A stretch of 64,000 nucleotides of DNA from Allofournierella massiliensis (GCF_021531255.1 NZ_JAFBIO010000009.1:1-64000); one strand, 5' to 3'; counted from the stretch's first letter, positions 27,812 through 36,848 are shown. Program-made: numbers and translations. The notes: generated from the letters alone by a model not told the origin.

Positions 27812-28564
27812 ATGATACAGCGCAAGAGTGAGATTTCTTCTCGCCTGACACAGTTTCTCCAAAGCAACGAACTCCAATTGGTGCTGCACAACATCAGCCT
27901 GTGGGCCAAGCCCGGCCAGAAGATCGCCTTTGTGGGCGCTACCGGCGCCGGCAAGACCACCATCACCAATCTGATCAACCGGTTCTATGATATTGCCGAT
28001 GGGAAGATCCGGTATGACGGCATCAACATCAACAAGATCAAGAAGGCCGACCTGCGCCGCAGCATGGGCATGGTGCTGCAGGATACCCATCTGTTCGCCG
28101 GCACGGTGATGGAAAATATCCGCTACGGCAACCTGGAAGCCACCGATGAGGAGTGCATAGCCGCGGCCAAGCTGGCCAATGCGGACGGCTTTATCCGCCG
28201 GCTGCCCGATGGGTATGATACCCTGCTCACCGGGGACGGCGCCAACCTGAGCCAGGGCCAGCGGCAGCTGCTGGCCATTGCCCGGGCGGCAGTGGCCGAC
28301 CCGCCGGTGCTGATCCTGGACGAAGCCACCAGCAGCATCGATACCCGCACCGAAAAGCTGGTGCAGGACGGTATGGACGTCCTGATGACCGGCCGTGCCA
28401 CCTTTGTGATCGCCCACCGGCTCTCCACCGTGCGCAGCGCCGACTGCATCATGGTCATGGACCAGGGGCGGATCACTGAGCGGGGCACCCACGAGGAGCT
28501 CATTGCCAAGAAGGGCAAGTATTATCAGCTGTATACCGGCAATTTTGCCGAGGAACCGGCGTAA
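27812..28564 (+). pseudogene. ABC exporter ATP-binding domain without its membrane domain
   Basis: From about 27878 on, this is the nucleotide-binding domain of an MsbA/LmrA-type ABC exporter. Visible parts are LVLHNISLWAKPGQK, Walker A GATGAGKTT, the Q-loop MVLQDTHLFAGT, the signature LSQGQRQ, Walker B VLILDEATSSID and the H-loop IAHRLSTVRSA. A normal protein has about 330 preceding residues with six membrane helices; they are missing. The 22 residues in front are foreign but in frame. The true start is unknown and the product is unlikely to export anything. Confidence 0.8.
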
Positions 28565-28572
28565 ACCCGGAA

Positions 28573-28609
28573 CAAAAAGCGGGCCCCTTTTTCGGGGCCC
28601 GCTTTTTTT
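28573..28609 (+). terminator. Terminator after the ABC fragment
   Basis: AAAAAGCGGGCCCC / GGGGCCCGCTTTTTTT hairpin, 9 bases after the stop. Confidence 0.9.
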
Positions 28610-28632
28610 GCCGCCGGGGGAATGGCCGGCTT

Positions 28633-28660
28633 TTGCAAACGGAAGAATATCTGGTATACT
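28633..28660 (+). promoter_or_regulatory. Promoter for the EFR1 ferredoxin gene
   Basis: TTGCAA, 16-base spacer, TATACT, 36 bases before the ATG. Confidence 0.65.
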
Positions 28661-28696
28661 GAAATCAGAAAATTTTGCGGGAAAGGGGAAATACCC

Positions 28697-29455
28697 ATGA
28701 TCGTATATTTTACCGGCACCGGCAACAGCCGGCACTGTGCCCGTCTGCTGGCCCGGGAGCTGGGGGAGGAATGCCGGGACGCGGCGGAATTCCTGCGGGA
28801 GGGCAAGCCTGCCCGGCTCCGGTCCCAAAAGCCCTGGATCTTCGTCTGCCCCACCTACGCATGGCAGATGCCCCGGGTGTTTGAGCAGTTTATCCGGGAG
28901 GGAGAGTTTGCCGGCAGCGATCAAGCCTATTTTGTCATGACCTGCGGCAGCGAGATCGGCCGGGCCTGGGAGAACAACCGGGAGCTCTGCATCCGGAAAG
29001 GCTTTTCCTGCCGGGGCACCCTGCCGGTGGCCATGCCGGACAATTACATCCTCCTGTTCCGGGCTCCCGGCCGGGAAGAGGCGGAGAGGATGGTGCGCCA
29101 GGCCGACACCCGGCTGCAGGCGGGGGCCCGGTTCATCCGGGAAGGCAAGGATTTCCCGCCCGTGCCCGCCGCCGCCCTGGACGGGGTGAAGTCCGGCCCG
29201 GTCAACCGGCTGTTCTATCGCTTCCAGGTCCGGGCCGAGAAATTCCGGGCCACCGAAAGCTGTGTGGGCTGCGGCAAGTGCGCCCGGCTCTGCCCCTTGG
29301 GCAATATCCGGATGGAAGAGGGCCGGCCCCACTGGGGGGATCGGTGTACCCACTGCATGGCCTGCCTGTGCGGCTGCCCCACCGGGGCCATCGAGTACGG
29401 CCGGGCCACCAAGGGCAAGGAGCGGTATCATTTCCCCGGGCCGGAAGAGGAGTAA
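28697..29455 (+). CDS. EFR1 family ferrodoxin (flavodoxin-like domain plus 2[4Fe-4S])
   Basis: A 252-residue fusion. The N-terminal flavodoxin-like domain starts MIVYFTGTGNSRHCARLLA, with the FMN-phosphate loop TGTGNS. The C-terminal domain has two 4Fe-4S clusters (CVGCGKCARLC and CTHCMACLCGC). EFR1 proteins are widespread in gut anaerobes and are thought to shuttle electrons; partners are unknown. The start at 28697 follows AAAGGGG. It is monocistronic, with its own promoter and terminator. Confidence 0.9.
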   Translation: MIVYFTGTGNSRHCARLLARELGEECRDAAEFLREGKPARLRSQKPWIFVCPTYAWQMPRVFEQFIREGEFAGSDQAYFVMTCGSEIGRAWENNRELCIRKGFSCRGTLPVAMPDNYILLFRAPGREEAERMVRQADTRLQAGARFIREGKDFPPVPAAALDGVKSGPVNRLFYRFQVRAEKFRATESCVGCGKCARLCPLGNIRMEEGRPHWGDRCTHCMACLCGCPTGAIEYGRATKGKERYHFPGPEEE

Positions 29456-29488
29456 GAGGGGGATAGCCCTACTAAGACACAAAAAGAA

Positions 29489-29520
29489 AAAAGAGCCGGC
29501 CCGGGGCCGGCTCTTTTGCT
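29489..29520. terminator. Bidirectional terminator, EFR1 / YczE
   Basis: AAAAGAGCCGGCCC / GGGGCCGGCTCTTTT hairpin between convergent genes. Confidence 0.85.
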
Positions 29521-29535
29521 TTTTCAGGATTCTTC

Positions 29536-29985
29536 TCAGGCGGCGGAAAGGCGCTGGCGGGCAAAGAGCTTCAAAAGTCGATTTACCTGGCGGGCGATAA
29601 GCCCCACCAGCAGGATGCCCACCCCGCACAAAGCCCATTGGCCAAGATAAGAGCAGGCGTTCACACCCTGCAGCAGCCAGACAGCCAGGTCGGTGAGGGA
29701 ACCGAAAATAAGAGCCACCGGCAGCTGAAAAAGCTGCAGGGGATCGTATTGCCGGCGAAGCAGCAGGATCTGCAGGCAGATGAAAATAAGGTGCATCAGG
29801 ATGGTGGCAGTGCCTACGCTGAGAAAGCCGAATTGGCTGACCACATAGGGCAGGCTGGAAATGGGGGATGTGCCCAGGGCCGCCTTGATGGAAAAGGCCA
29901 CCCCCAAAGCCATGATGGCCAGCCCTGCGCAGAGCAGCAGGCAGCGGCCGGGCAGCCCGGCGGGAAGTTCACGCTTCTGCTTCAT
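29536..29985 (-). pseudogene. YczE/YitT-like membrane protein with an internal deletion
   Basis: 149 residues from the ATG at 29985, which overlaps the marR stop by 17 bases. The first 110 residues match YczE-type membrane proteins: MALGVAFSIKAALGTSPISS, LSVGTATILMH, FGSLTDLAVWLLQG and YLGQWALCGVGILL. The text then jumps to what is normally the far C-terminal segment (VGLIARQVNRLLKLF). About 70 residues expected between them are absent without loss of frame. Family members are around 210 residues. It may be non-functional. Expression is coupled to the MarR gene. Confidence 0.65.
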
Positions 29986-30421
29986 GGTTTGCCTCCTTTT
30001 CTGCCGGGGAGCAGGCAAGGTTTTCGCACACCTGCCCCAGCATCTGCCGCAGGGCCTGGATTTCCTGGGGAGAAAGATTCTCCGCCGCCTGCTCGTCGGC
30101 CTGGCAAAAGATCTCCTCCATCCGGAGGGCCATCTGACGGCCCTGAGGTGTGAGGGAGACCCAGAGGGAACGGCGGTTGCCCTGGTGCTGGGCACGGCAG
30201 ATCAGCCCGTCCCGCTCCATCCGAAGAAGAATGCTGCCCACGGTGGCCGGTTCGATCTCACAGCCCAGGGCAATGGCTTTCTGGTTGCTTTCCCCCTGGG
30301 CCAGCAGGTATTCCAGCACCTTGGGCTGCCCCGGCGAAAGGCCCGGCTCCCCGGCGGCGCTCAGGATCCGGCGCTGCATGCAGGTGTGGGCCCGCATGAG
30401 CAGATAATGCAGGGAATCCAT
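29969..30421 (-). CDS. MarR family transcriptional regulator
   Basis: 150 residues from the ATG at 30421 (AGGAGA seven bases upstream; an ATG eight codons earlier overlaps the ribosome site). Winged helix pattern: LSPGQPKVLEYLL, NQKAIALGCEIEPATVGSIL, then RMERDGLICRAQHQGNRRSL. The start is preceded by a consensus promoter overlapped by a 10-bp inverted repeat, so autorepression is likely. The downstream membrane gene is probably its regulated partner. Confidence 0.9.
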   Translation of the reverse strand: MDSLHYLLMRAHTCMQRRILSAAGEPGLSPGQPKVLEYLLAQGESNQKAIALGCEIEPATVGSILLRMERDGLICRAQHQGNRRSLWVSLTPQGRQMALRMEEIFCQADEQAAENLSPQEIQALRQMLGQVCENLACSPAEKEANHEAEA

Positions 30422-30433
30422 CCCATCATCTCC

Positions 30434-30492
30434 TATAATAAGCATGATTATTATAAATGCGCTTATTATAATCCCCCAGGGGATTTTGTCAA
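30434..30492 (-). promoter_or_regulatory. marR promoter with inverted-repeat operator
   Basis: Minus strand TTGACA (30492-30487), 16-base spacer, TATAAT (30470-30465). A perfect inverted repeat TATAATAAGC (30434-30443) / GCTTATTATA (30461-30470) has one arm on the -10 box and the other downstream of the transcription start. Confidence 0.75.
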
Positions 30493-30567
30493 GCGGCGGG
30501 CGGCAGGCCCTTGCCTGGCTTATATAGTATATTTATATATAAGGTAAGGGCAGGGAGAAAAAGGGGA

Positions 30568-30610
30568 CAAAAAGCGGGCGCAAAGACACGATGGAGGTCC
30601 TTGCGCCCGC
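30568..30610 (-). terminator. glyA terminator
   Basis: Minus strand GCGGGCGCAA / TTGCGCCCGC with a long loop, then TTTTTG, 10 bases after the glyA stop. Confidence 0.8.
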
Positions 30611-30620
30611 GGTTCAGAGC

Positions 30621-31874
30621 TTACTGATACAGGGGGAAGCGCTGGGTGAGCTGAGCCACCCGGGCCGCCACATCCTCTTTCTTGGCTTCATAGTCAAAGA
30701 TGCAGTCGGCAATGCAGTCGGCAATAATGGCCATCTCGGCGGGGCCCATGCCACGGGTGGTGACGGCGGGGGTGCCCAGCCGCACGCCGCTGGTCACAAA
30801 GGGGCTGCGCTTTTCGCCGGGCACGGTGTTCTTGTTGGCGGTGATGTGCACCTCATCCAGCCGCTTTTCCAGGTCCTTGCCGGTGCAGTCCACATCGCTC
30901 AGGTCCACCAGCATCAGGTGGTTGTCGGTGCCGCCGCTTACCAAGGAGACGCCCCGCTCCAGCAGCCGGGCGGCCAGGGCCTGGGCGTTTTCCACGATCT
31001 TCCGGGCATACTGGGCAAACTCGGGGCGCAGGGCCTCCCCGAAGCAGACGGCTTTGGCGGCGATGATATGCTCCAGCGGGCCGCCTTGGGTGCCGGGGAA
31101 GATGGCGCTGTTGATCCGCTTGGCGATATACTCGTTGTTGGTGAGGATCAGGCCGCCCCGGGGGCCCCGCAGGGTCTTGTGGGTGGTGGTGGTGACTACA
31201 TCCGCATAGGGCACCGGGCTCATGTGGGCCCCGCCCGCCACCAGGCCGGCGATATGGGCCATATCCACCATCAGCATGGCGCCGTAGCCGTGGGCAATGG
31301 CGGCCAGCTTTTCAAAATCCAGGGCGCGGGGATAGGCCGAAGCGCCCGCCACCAGCATCTTGGGCCGCACCTTGGCCACCTGCTTGGCCAGGGCCTCGTA
31401 ATCGATCCGCCCTTCCTCGTTGATGCCGTAGCTCACAAAGTTGTAGTTCTTGCCGGACATGTTCACCGGGCTGCCGTGGGTGAGGTGACCGCCCTGGGAA
31501 AGATCCATGCCCATGACGGTATCGCCCACTTCCAGCAGGGCAAAGTAGACGGCCAGGTTGGCCTGGGCGCCGCTGTGGGGCTGCACGTTGGCGTACTTGG
31601 CGCCGAACAGCTTGCAGGCCCGGTCGATGGCCAGCTGCTCCACCTGGTCCACAAACTGGCAGCCGCCGTAGTACCGCTTGCCCGGGTAGCCCTCGGCGTA
31701 TTTATTGGTGAGGACGCTGCCCATGGCGGCCATGACCGCGGGGCTCACGATATTCTCGCTGGCGATCAGCTCGATGTTCTGGCGCTGGCGCTCCAGCTCC
31801 CGCTCCATGCAGGCGCCCAGTTCCGGGTCATAGCCCTGCACAAAGCCAATGGTGTCCATCATGTTTTCAAACAT
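30621..31874 (-). CDS. glyA: Serine hydroxymethyltransferase
   Basis: A 417-residue PLP enzyme that interconverts serine and glycine while charging tetrahydrofolate with a one-carbon unit. Family blocks: [56 protein letters not shown], the PLP-lysine motif [14 protein letters not shown], and [15 protein letters not shown]. Length and all active-site blocks are complete. It feeds the same folate pool used by metF and metH at 56-60 kb. An XRE regulator gene precedes it by 73 bases on the same strand. Confidence 0.97.
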   Translation of the reverse strand: MFENMMDTIGFVQGYDPELGACMERELERQRQNIELIASENIVSPAVMAAMGSVLTNKYAEGYPGKRYYGGCQFVDQVEQLAIDRACKLFGAKYANVQPHSGAQANLAVYFALLEVGDTVMGMDLSQGGHLTHGSPVNMSGKNYNFVSYGINEEGRIDYEALAKQVAKVRPKMLVAGASAYPRALDFEKLAAIAHGYGAMLMVDMAHIAGLVAGGAHMSPVPYADVVTTTTHKTLRGPRGGLILTNNEYIAKRINSAIFPGTQGGPLEHIIAAKAVCFGEALRPEFAQYARKIVENAQALAARLLERGVSLVSGGTDNHLMLVDLSDVDCTGKDLEKRLDEVHITANKNTVPGEKRSPFVTSGVRLGTPAVTTRGMGPAEMAIIADCIADCIFDYEAKKEDVAARVAQLTQRFPLYQ

Positions 31875-31947
31875 ACGCTTTTCCTTCTTTCTCTAAAATA
31901 ATACGGATCAAGAAAATGCGAAGGGGCGCCCGCCCCGGGACAGCGTT

Positions 31948-32676
31948 TCAGCGGGGGATTTCCCCCAGGGTGTTTTCCACCGTGAAGAAGTTCAGCCGGC
32001 GGATGCTCTGCAGCTCCTGCCGGGTCATGAGCAGCCGCTCTTTCAGAGCGTCGTCCATCTTCAGCCGGTTCAGGGAGACGATGCAGCGCATGGCCATGGG
32101 CTGCAGGTTCTGCCGGGCCAGCCCGCAGAGCATGGCGGGGGTCTCGGTCTCCCGGTCGATGGGATTGTACAGGTAGAGCAGCACCTGCTCGGCCTCGTTG
32201 AACTGGTTCTTCATCACAAAGCTGATGAGGGAGGTGTGGTACTCCGCCCACCCCTGATAATATGCCCGGCAGTCGTGGTAATCCTCGGCGCCGGGAGTCA
32301 CATCCATATAAAAGGCCACCTGGTCGGCGGTTTCGGTGGGCAGAATGCGCAGCACCCCTTCGGTGATCTGGTTCATCCGGCCGTCGTAGGTGTATAAAAA
32401 CAGGGTCTCGGCCAGGGAAAAGGCGCTCTGGCCCGCCAGGCTGCGCCGGCGCGGGGCGGCCGGGGCCGGATAGTCGGTGAGCTGGCTTACCGATACCCCC
32501 AGTGCCCGGGCAATGTCAAACAATACCTCTATATCAATGGCGATTTCGCTTTTTTCATATTTGGAGACAGTGGCCTTGCTCTTGCCGATGGCTTCGGCCA
32601 GGGCCTGCAGGGTATAGCCCCGCAGCTTGCGGAAAAAGTGGATCCGCCCGCCCACAAAGCGGTTGATATCCTCCAT
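31948..32676 (-). CDS. XRE family transcriptional regulator with C-terminal sensor-like domain
   Basis: A 242-residue protein. The N-terminal helix-turn-helix lies at about residues 10-65 (LRGYTLQALAEAIGKSKATV, YEKSEIAID). The helical C-terminal domain has no recognised ligand motif; its Tyr-rich part (ETLFLYTYDGRM, CRAYYQGWAEYHTSL) suggests a protein- or ligand-binding helix bundle. AAGGAGG precedes the ATG. Its position ahead of glyA and divergent from cstA makes either a candidate target. Confidence 0.85.
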   Translation of the reverse strand: MEDINRFVGGRIHFFRKLRGYTLQALAEAIGKSKATVSKYEKSEIAIDIEVLFDIARALGVSVSQLTDYPAPAAPRRRSLAGQSAFSLAETLFLYTYDGRMNQITEGVLRILPTETADQVAFYMDVTPGAEDYHDCRAYYQGWAEYHTSLISFVMKNQFNEAEQVLLYLYNPIDRETETPAMLCGLARQNLQPMAMRCIVSLNRLKMDDALKERLLMTRQELQSIRRLNFFTVENTLGEIPR

Positions 32677-32839
32677 GCCGTCTCGCCTCCTTCTGCGGAG
32701 TTTCGTAAAAATTGACTTTTCCCTTTAAATCCGGGAAAGAGCCAAAGCTGCTCCTTCTATTATCCCGATATGGGGGCGGTTTGTCAATTGATACGAAACC
32801 TTTTACTGGTTTTTTTACTGAAAAGAAACTGTGAAAAAA

Positions 32840-32867
32840 TTGCTCTTTGCCCCAAAAAGAGTAAATT
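32840..32867 (+). promoter_or_regulatory. Promoter for the cstA leader
   Basis: TTGCTC, 16-base spacer, TAAATT. Predicted start is near 32874, exactly where the folded leader begins. Upstream of it 32677-32839 shows no gene. Confidence 0.5.
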
Positions 32868-32875
32868 AGAAATTA

Positions 32876-32967
32876 GGGACCGCATACCGTCCGCCCTTTG
32901 GGCGGCAAAACGGGGAGCGGAGCCATTTTGCGGGTGGGAAAACGGCGCTTGCCCAAAAGGCGGTCCC
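32876..32967 (+). ncRNA. Structured 5' leader of cstA, type not recognised
   Basis: A 92-base element closed by a perfect 8-bp helix GGGACCGC (32876-32883) / GCGGTCCC (32960-32967). Inside are a CCGCCC-TTT-GGGCGG hairpin and a purine-rich region with GCGGAGC, GCGGGTGGG and GCGCTTGCCC that can pair in more than one way. It sits between a promoter and the cstA ribosome site, about 80 bases before the ATG. It does not match any riboswitch consensus I know, so it is either a new regulatory RNA or a protein-binding leader. Confidence 0.45.
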
Positions 32968-33048
32968 TCTGAACTTGGCGGGAAATACGGCGGGGTCAAG
33001 GCCCTGCCGAGAGATTTCCAGTATAGAAGAATGAGGAGGAATACGAAC

Positions 33049-34539
33049 ATGATCAGTTTTTTCCTGTGTCTGGCAATTCTGATCGTCGGCTACTTTACAT
33101 ACGGCAAAGTGGTCGAAAACACCTTTGGTCCTGACGACCGGGAGACCCCCGCTGTCAAGATCAACGACGGCATTGACTATGTGGTCATGCCCCAGTGGAA
33201 GCTGTTCCTGGTTCAGCTGCTGAACATCGCGGGCCTGGGCCCCATCTTCGGCGCTCTGCAGGGTGCTCTGTGGGGGCCTGTGGTTTTCCTGTGGATCACC
33301 TTCGGCACCATCTTCGCTGGCGCTGTGCATGACTTCTTCTCCGGCATGATGAGCGAGCGGAACGACGGCGCTTCCATCTCCGAGATCGCCGGCATCTACC
33401 TGGGCGGCATCATGAAGAACGTGATGCGTGTGTTCAGCGTGGTGCTGCTGGTCATGGTGGGCACCGTGTTTGCGGTGGGCCCTGCCGGCCTGATCGTGGC
33501 CCTGTTCAAGAACGGCGGTTTTGACAACTTCCTGTCCACCACCCTGTTCTGGCTGGTTGTCATCCTGATTTACTACTTCATCGCTACCTTCCTGTCCATC
33601 GACAAGATCATCGGCAAGGTGTACCCCATCTTCGGCATCTGCCTGATCATTATGGCCGTGGGCGTGGCCATCGGCATCTTCACCCATGCCGAGTACAACA
33701 TCCCCGAGATCTGGGATAACTTCACCAACATGCATCCCTCCGGCACCCCCATCTGGAGCTTCATGTTCATCACCGTGGCCTGCGGCGCCATTTCCGGCTT
33801 CCATGCCACCCAGAGCCCTCTGATGGCTCGCTGCATGAAGAGCGAGAAGCAGGGCCACTTCGTATTCTACGGCGCCATGGTCTGCGAGGGCATCATCGCC
33901 CTGATCTGGGCCGCTGCCGGCTGCAGCCTGTATGAGGTCACCGGCGGCCTCAACACCGGCCTGCAGGCTGCCCTGGCCAATGGCCAGTCCGCCGCCATCT
34001 ACGACGTATGCGCCAAGACCATGGGCGGCGTGGGCATCGCCCTGGCCATGCTGGGCGTTATCGCCTGCCCCATCACCTCCGGCGACACGGCTTTCCGTTC
34101 CGCCCGTCTGGTGCTGGCCGACTGGATGCATATGGAGCAGAAGAGCTACGCCAACCGCCTGAAGCTCTGCGTGCCCGTGCTGGGCGCGGGCGCTGTGCTG
34201 GGCATCGGCAACTGCCTGGGCTACATCGACTACACCGTGATCTGGCGTTACTTCAGCTGGACCAACCAGACCCTGGCCATGATCGTTCTGTGGGCCGCTT
34301 CCATGTTCCTGTTCTATGAGAAGAAGAACTACTGGATCACCGCCGTGCCTGCTACTTTCATGAGCGCTGTGTCCGCCACCTACTTCATGATGGCTCCCGA
34401 GTGCCTGGGCGCCTTCGGCATCAGCAGCGCCGTGGCCTACCCCGTGGGCGTGGTCGTGGCTGCCCTCTTCCTGGGTATCTTCGTGTACACCATCAAGAAG
34501 CGCAACGTGAAGCCCGCTTACGACACCCTGGAGAAGTAA
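33049..34539 (+). CDS. cstA: Carbon starvation protein A family transporter (CstA/BtsT type)
   Basis: A 496-residue, many-helix membrane protein of the CstA family, which imports peptides or pyruvate. Family blocks: FGPDDRETPAVKINDGIDYV, NIAGLGPIFGALQGALWG, DFFSGMMSERNDGAS, CGAISGFHATQSPLMARC, ACPITSGDTAFRSARL and the late WRYFSWTNQTLA. It is the shorter form (E. coli CstA is about 700 residues). GAGGAGGAAT precedes the ATG. Codon choice (many GCT, GTT, TTC and CTG) differs from neighbours and suggests high expression. Monocistronic, with promoter, folded leader and terminator. Confidence 0.93.
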   Translation: MISFFLCLAILIVGYFTYGKVVENTFGPDDRETPAVKINDGIDYVVMPQWKLFLVQLLNIAGLGPIFGALQGALWGPVVFLWITFGTIFAGAVHDFFSGMMSERNDGASISEIAGIYLGGIMKNVMRVFSVVLLVMVGTVFAVGPAGLIVALFKNGGFDNFLSTTLFWLVVILIYYFIATFLSIDKIIGKVYPIFGICLIIMAVGVAIGIFTHAEYNIPEIWDNFTNMHPSGTPIWSFMFITVACGAISGFHATQSPLMARCMKSEKQGHFVFYGAMVCEGIIALIWAAAGCSLYEVTGGLNTGLQAALANGQSAAIYDVCAKTMGGVGIALAMLGVIACPITSGDTAFRSARLVLADWMHMEQKSYANRLKLCVPVLGAGAVLGIGNCLGYIDYTVIWRYFSWTNQTLAMIVLWAASMFLFYEKKNYWITAVPATFMSAVSATYFMMAPECLGAFGISSAVAYPVGVVVAALFLGIFVYTIKKRNVKPAYDTLEK

Positions 34540-34575
34540 AACGGTTTTCTGCCAAGGCCCCAGGCCCAAAGCAGA

Positions 34576-34620
34576 AAAAGGGCCGCCGCACCAAACCTGC
34601 GGCGGCCCTTTGTGTTTTGA
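34576..34620 (+). terminator. cstA terminator
   Basis: AAAGGGCCGCCGCA / TGCGGCGGCCCTTT hairpin followed by GTGTTTTG. Confidence 0.85.
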
Positions 34621-34638
34621 AGGCCGAAGGGCTATAAT
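34610..34638 (+). promoter_or_regulatory. Promoter for the 336-residue membrane protein
   Basis: TTGTGT, 17-base spacer, TATAAT, starting inside the tail of the cstA terminator. Confidence 0.65.
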
Positions 34639-34682
34639 GAAGGCAGGAACCGAGAACAAGTTCGATTGGGAGGGAGACCCGT

Positions 34683-35693
34683 ATGCTTTTCAAACCTTTG
34701 CCTCTGGGCTATGCCAAACTGGACCCCCAGACCCTGGAACAGGACAAAAAGGGCTGCAGGAAATACGGCCCCTGCGGTGTGGGCGAGAAGGCCCTGTATC
34801 TGAACAGCTTTTACATCGACCGCCGGTACTATCTGCCCTATGCCAGCATCCGCCGGGCCTATAAGCGCATTGCCATGAGCAAGGGCGGCTTTACCGGCAA
34901 GGGGATGTTTGCCACCATGCCCTATCTGGTGGTGGAATATGACGACGGCCGGGAAAAGCAGTGCAATTTTAAATTCGAACAGAATGTGGACGCTCTGCTG
35001 GCCGACCTGGCCCAGCGCCAGCCCCAGATCAAGCAGCTCAGCGCCAAAGCCGAGCAAAAGCGGGCGGAGCAGGCGGCCGCCGAGGCGGCCAAGCCCAAGC
35101 CGGTGCTCACCGAAGAGGCACGGCAGCTGGCCGGCCAGCTGGAAAACGCCCGCATCTACCTGGAAAACCAGCCCGGCTTTGCCCAGCGGATGAGCTCGGC
35201 GGCCAAGGCCAAGCGGATGGGCGACAGGACCAACCCCCACTACAAATGGGTGGCGCTGGCGGTGATGCTGGCGGGCCTGGTAGCCCTTATCTGGGGCATC
35301 TTCTCCTTCATCAAAGGGGAGCAGACCGGCATGTACCTGATGCTCATCGGCCTGGCGGCCATCTTCTTCTTCAGCAGCGCCCAGGTGCTGCCCACCGCCA
35401 AAAACAACAAAAAGGCCCTGGCCCGCCAGCTGGAAGAGGTCCAGGCCCAGGCGGCCCGCCTGGTGGAGGAATACGGCAGCCCCTTCCCGGTGCCGGCCCG
35501 CTATGCCCATCCCCTGGTGCTGGCCCGCATGAAGCGGGTGGTGGAGGAGGGCCGTGCCCAGACCGCCGCCGAGGCCCTGGAAGAGGTAAAGAAGGACCTG
35601 AAAGCCCTGAACGCGGACGTACAGGTGGACCAGTGGGAGTACGACGAGGTGGTGGCCATCAAGCCCATGTTCCTGCTGGCAGATTACGAATAA
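34683..35693 (+). CDS. Hypothetical membrane protein with two helices and coiled coil
   Basis: A 336-residue protein, not assigned to a named family. Residues 1-105 form a beta-rich domain with an LNSFYIDRRYYLPYASIRRA block that resembles PH-like domains. Residues 115-165 are an Ala/Glu/Lys-rich helix. Two hydrophobic helices follow (about 185-235), and the cytoplasmic C-terminal part is helical and rich in Arg and Glu. No catalytic residues stand out. GGGAGGG precedes the ATG. It has its own promoter and terminator. Confidence 0.75.
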   Translation: MLFKPLPLGYAKLDPQTLEQDKKGCRKYGPCGVGEKALYLNSFYIDRRYYLPYASIRRAYKRIAMSKGGFTGKGMFATMPYLVVEYDDGREKQCNFKFEQNVDALLADLAQRQPQIKQLSAKAEQKRAEQAAAEAAKPKPVLTEEARQLAGQLENARIYLENQPGFAQRMSSAAKAKRMGDRTNPHYKWVALAVMLAGLVALIWGIFSFIKGEQTGMYLMLIGLAAIFFFSSAQVLPTAKNNKKALARQLEEVQAQAARLVEEYGSPFPVPARYAHPLVLARMKRVVEEGRAQTAAEALEEVKKDLKALNADVQVDQWEYDEVVAIKPMFLLADYE

Positions 35694-35724
35694 ACTTTCC
35701 TTCCCTTATTGGTGGGGAACAAGA

Positions 35725-35762
35725 AAAAAGGGGCGCATCCTGCAAGGATGCGCCCCTTTTTG
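35725..35762 (+). terminator. Terminator after the hypothetical membrane protein
   Basis: AAAAGGGGCGCATCC / GGATGCGCCCCTTTTT hairpin. Confidence 0.9.
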
Positions 35763-35781
35763 GCTGCCTCTGAAAACCAGA

Positions 35782-35810
35782 TTGTGTTTTCCTCTGCCTT
35801 TTCGTATAAT
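35782..35810 (+). promoter_or_regulatory. Promoter for the YitT gene
   Basis: TTGTGT, 17-base spacer, TATAAT, the same -35 hexamer as the preceding gene. Confidence 0.65.
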
Positions 35811-35884
35811 GGAATCAAGAAAGCGCCGCGGGCATTGCCCGGGCAAAAAATAAAAGCGATTCTGCGTTTGGGAGGGAGTTCAAA

Positions 35885-36772
35885 ATGTTTCAGCAAACCT
35901 TGCACAACCGCTGGCTGCGGGTATTGGTGGCCGGCGTCGGCACCCTGATCAGCGCCGTATCCCTGAACATTTTCATTGTCCCCCAGGGGCTGTATTCCGG
36001 CGGGCTGATCGGTGTGTGTCAGCTCATCCGCAACCTGCTGCAGGCCCATATGAACGTGCGCTTTTTTGGGGCGGACCTGGCCGGCATTCTGTATTTTGTC
36101 TTTAATGTTCCTCTGCTGCTCTTTACCGGCCGGGCCCTGGGCAAGAGCTTTGTGGGGCGCACCCTGCTGTGTGCCACCCTTTACTCGGTATTCTGCAGCC
36201 TGATCCCCATCCCCGCCCAGCCGGTCATTGAGGACCCTCTTACCTCCTGCCTGCTGGGGGGCATCCTCACCGGGGTGGGCAGCGGCATTGTGCTTACCTG
36301 CGGCTGTTCCAGCGGCGGGCTGGATGTGATGGGCCTCTTCCTTTCCAAAAAGAGCGGCCGGCTCACGGTGGGCAAGTTCAACATCTGCTTCAACTTTGTG
36401 CTGTACGGCATCTTCCTGTTCCTGTTCAACCCGGCGGTGGTGATCTATTCGGTGATCTACAACTATTTCACCGCCCTGGTGATGGATAAGACCCATCAGC
36501 AGAACGTGACGGTGCAGGTGCTGATCTTTACCAAGGAGGAAAAGCCCGAGCTGCCCCGCTATATCATGGAAAAGCTGGGCCGGGGCGTCACCTACTGGAC
36601 CGGTTGCGGCGGGTACACCGGCCAGGAGCTGCGGGTGCTCTGCGTCTGCCTTTCCAAGTATGAGATCGAGGATCTGCGCCATGCGGTGCATCAGATGGAC
36701 CCCCGCGCCTTCTTTATCATCCAGGAGGGCGTGGCGGTGGACGGCAACTTCGTGCGCAAGATCGCCAGCTGA
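35885..36772 (+). CDS. YitT family membrane protein (DUF161 + DUF2179)
   Basis: A 295-residue protein. Five to six membrane helices include the family blocks VPQGLYSGGLIGVCQLI, GGILTGVGSGIVL and GCSSGGLDVMGLFL. A soluble C-terminal DUF2179 domain follows (VQVLIFTKEE ... RGVTYWTGCGGYTGQE). Function is unproven; some relatives are proposed transporters with a regulatory PII/ACT-like tail. GGGAGGGAG precedes the ATG. Confidence 0.9.
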   Translation: MFQQTLHNRWLRVLVAGVGTLISAVSLNIFIVPQGLYSGGLIGVCQLIRNLLQAHMNVRFFGADLAGILYFVFNVPLLLFTGRALGKSFVGRTLLCATLYSVFCSLIPIPAQPVIEDPLTSCLLGGILTGVGSGIVLTCGCSSGGLDVMGLFLSKKSGRLTVGKFNICFNFVLYGIFLFLFNPAVVIYSVIYNYFTALVMDKTHQQNVTVQVLIFTKEEKPELPRYIMEKLGRGVTYWTGCGGYTGQELRVLCVCLSKYEIEDLRHAVHQMDPRAFFIIQEGVAVDGNFVRKIAS

Positions 36773-36786
36773 ATCCAAAGGAATAC

Positions 36787-36830
36787 AAAACGCCGCCCGG
36801 GAGGGGTAAAACCTCCCGGGCGGCGTTTTT
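36787..36830. terminator. Bidirectional terminator, yitT / desulfoferrodoxin
   Basis: AAAACGCCGCCCGGGAGG / CCTCCCGGGCGGCGTTTTT hairpin. Confidence 0.9.
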
Positions 36831-36848
36831 CAAAGAGAAGGAAAAGAT

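Noticed and set aside
32876-32967. cstA leader as a known riboswitch (THF, ZTP, guanidine, PRPP classes considered)
   Set aside because: The conserved core strings of these classes, as far as I remember them, are not present in the right order.
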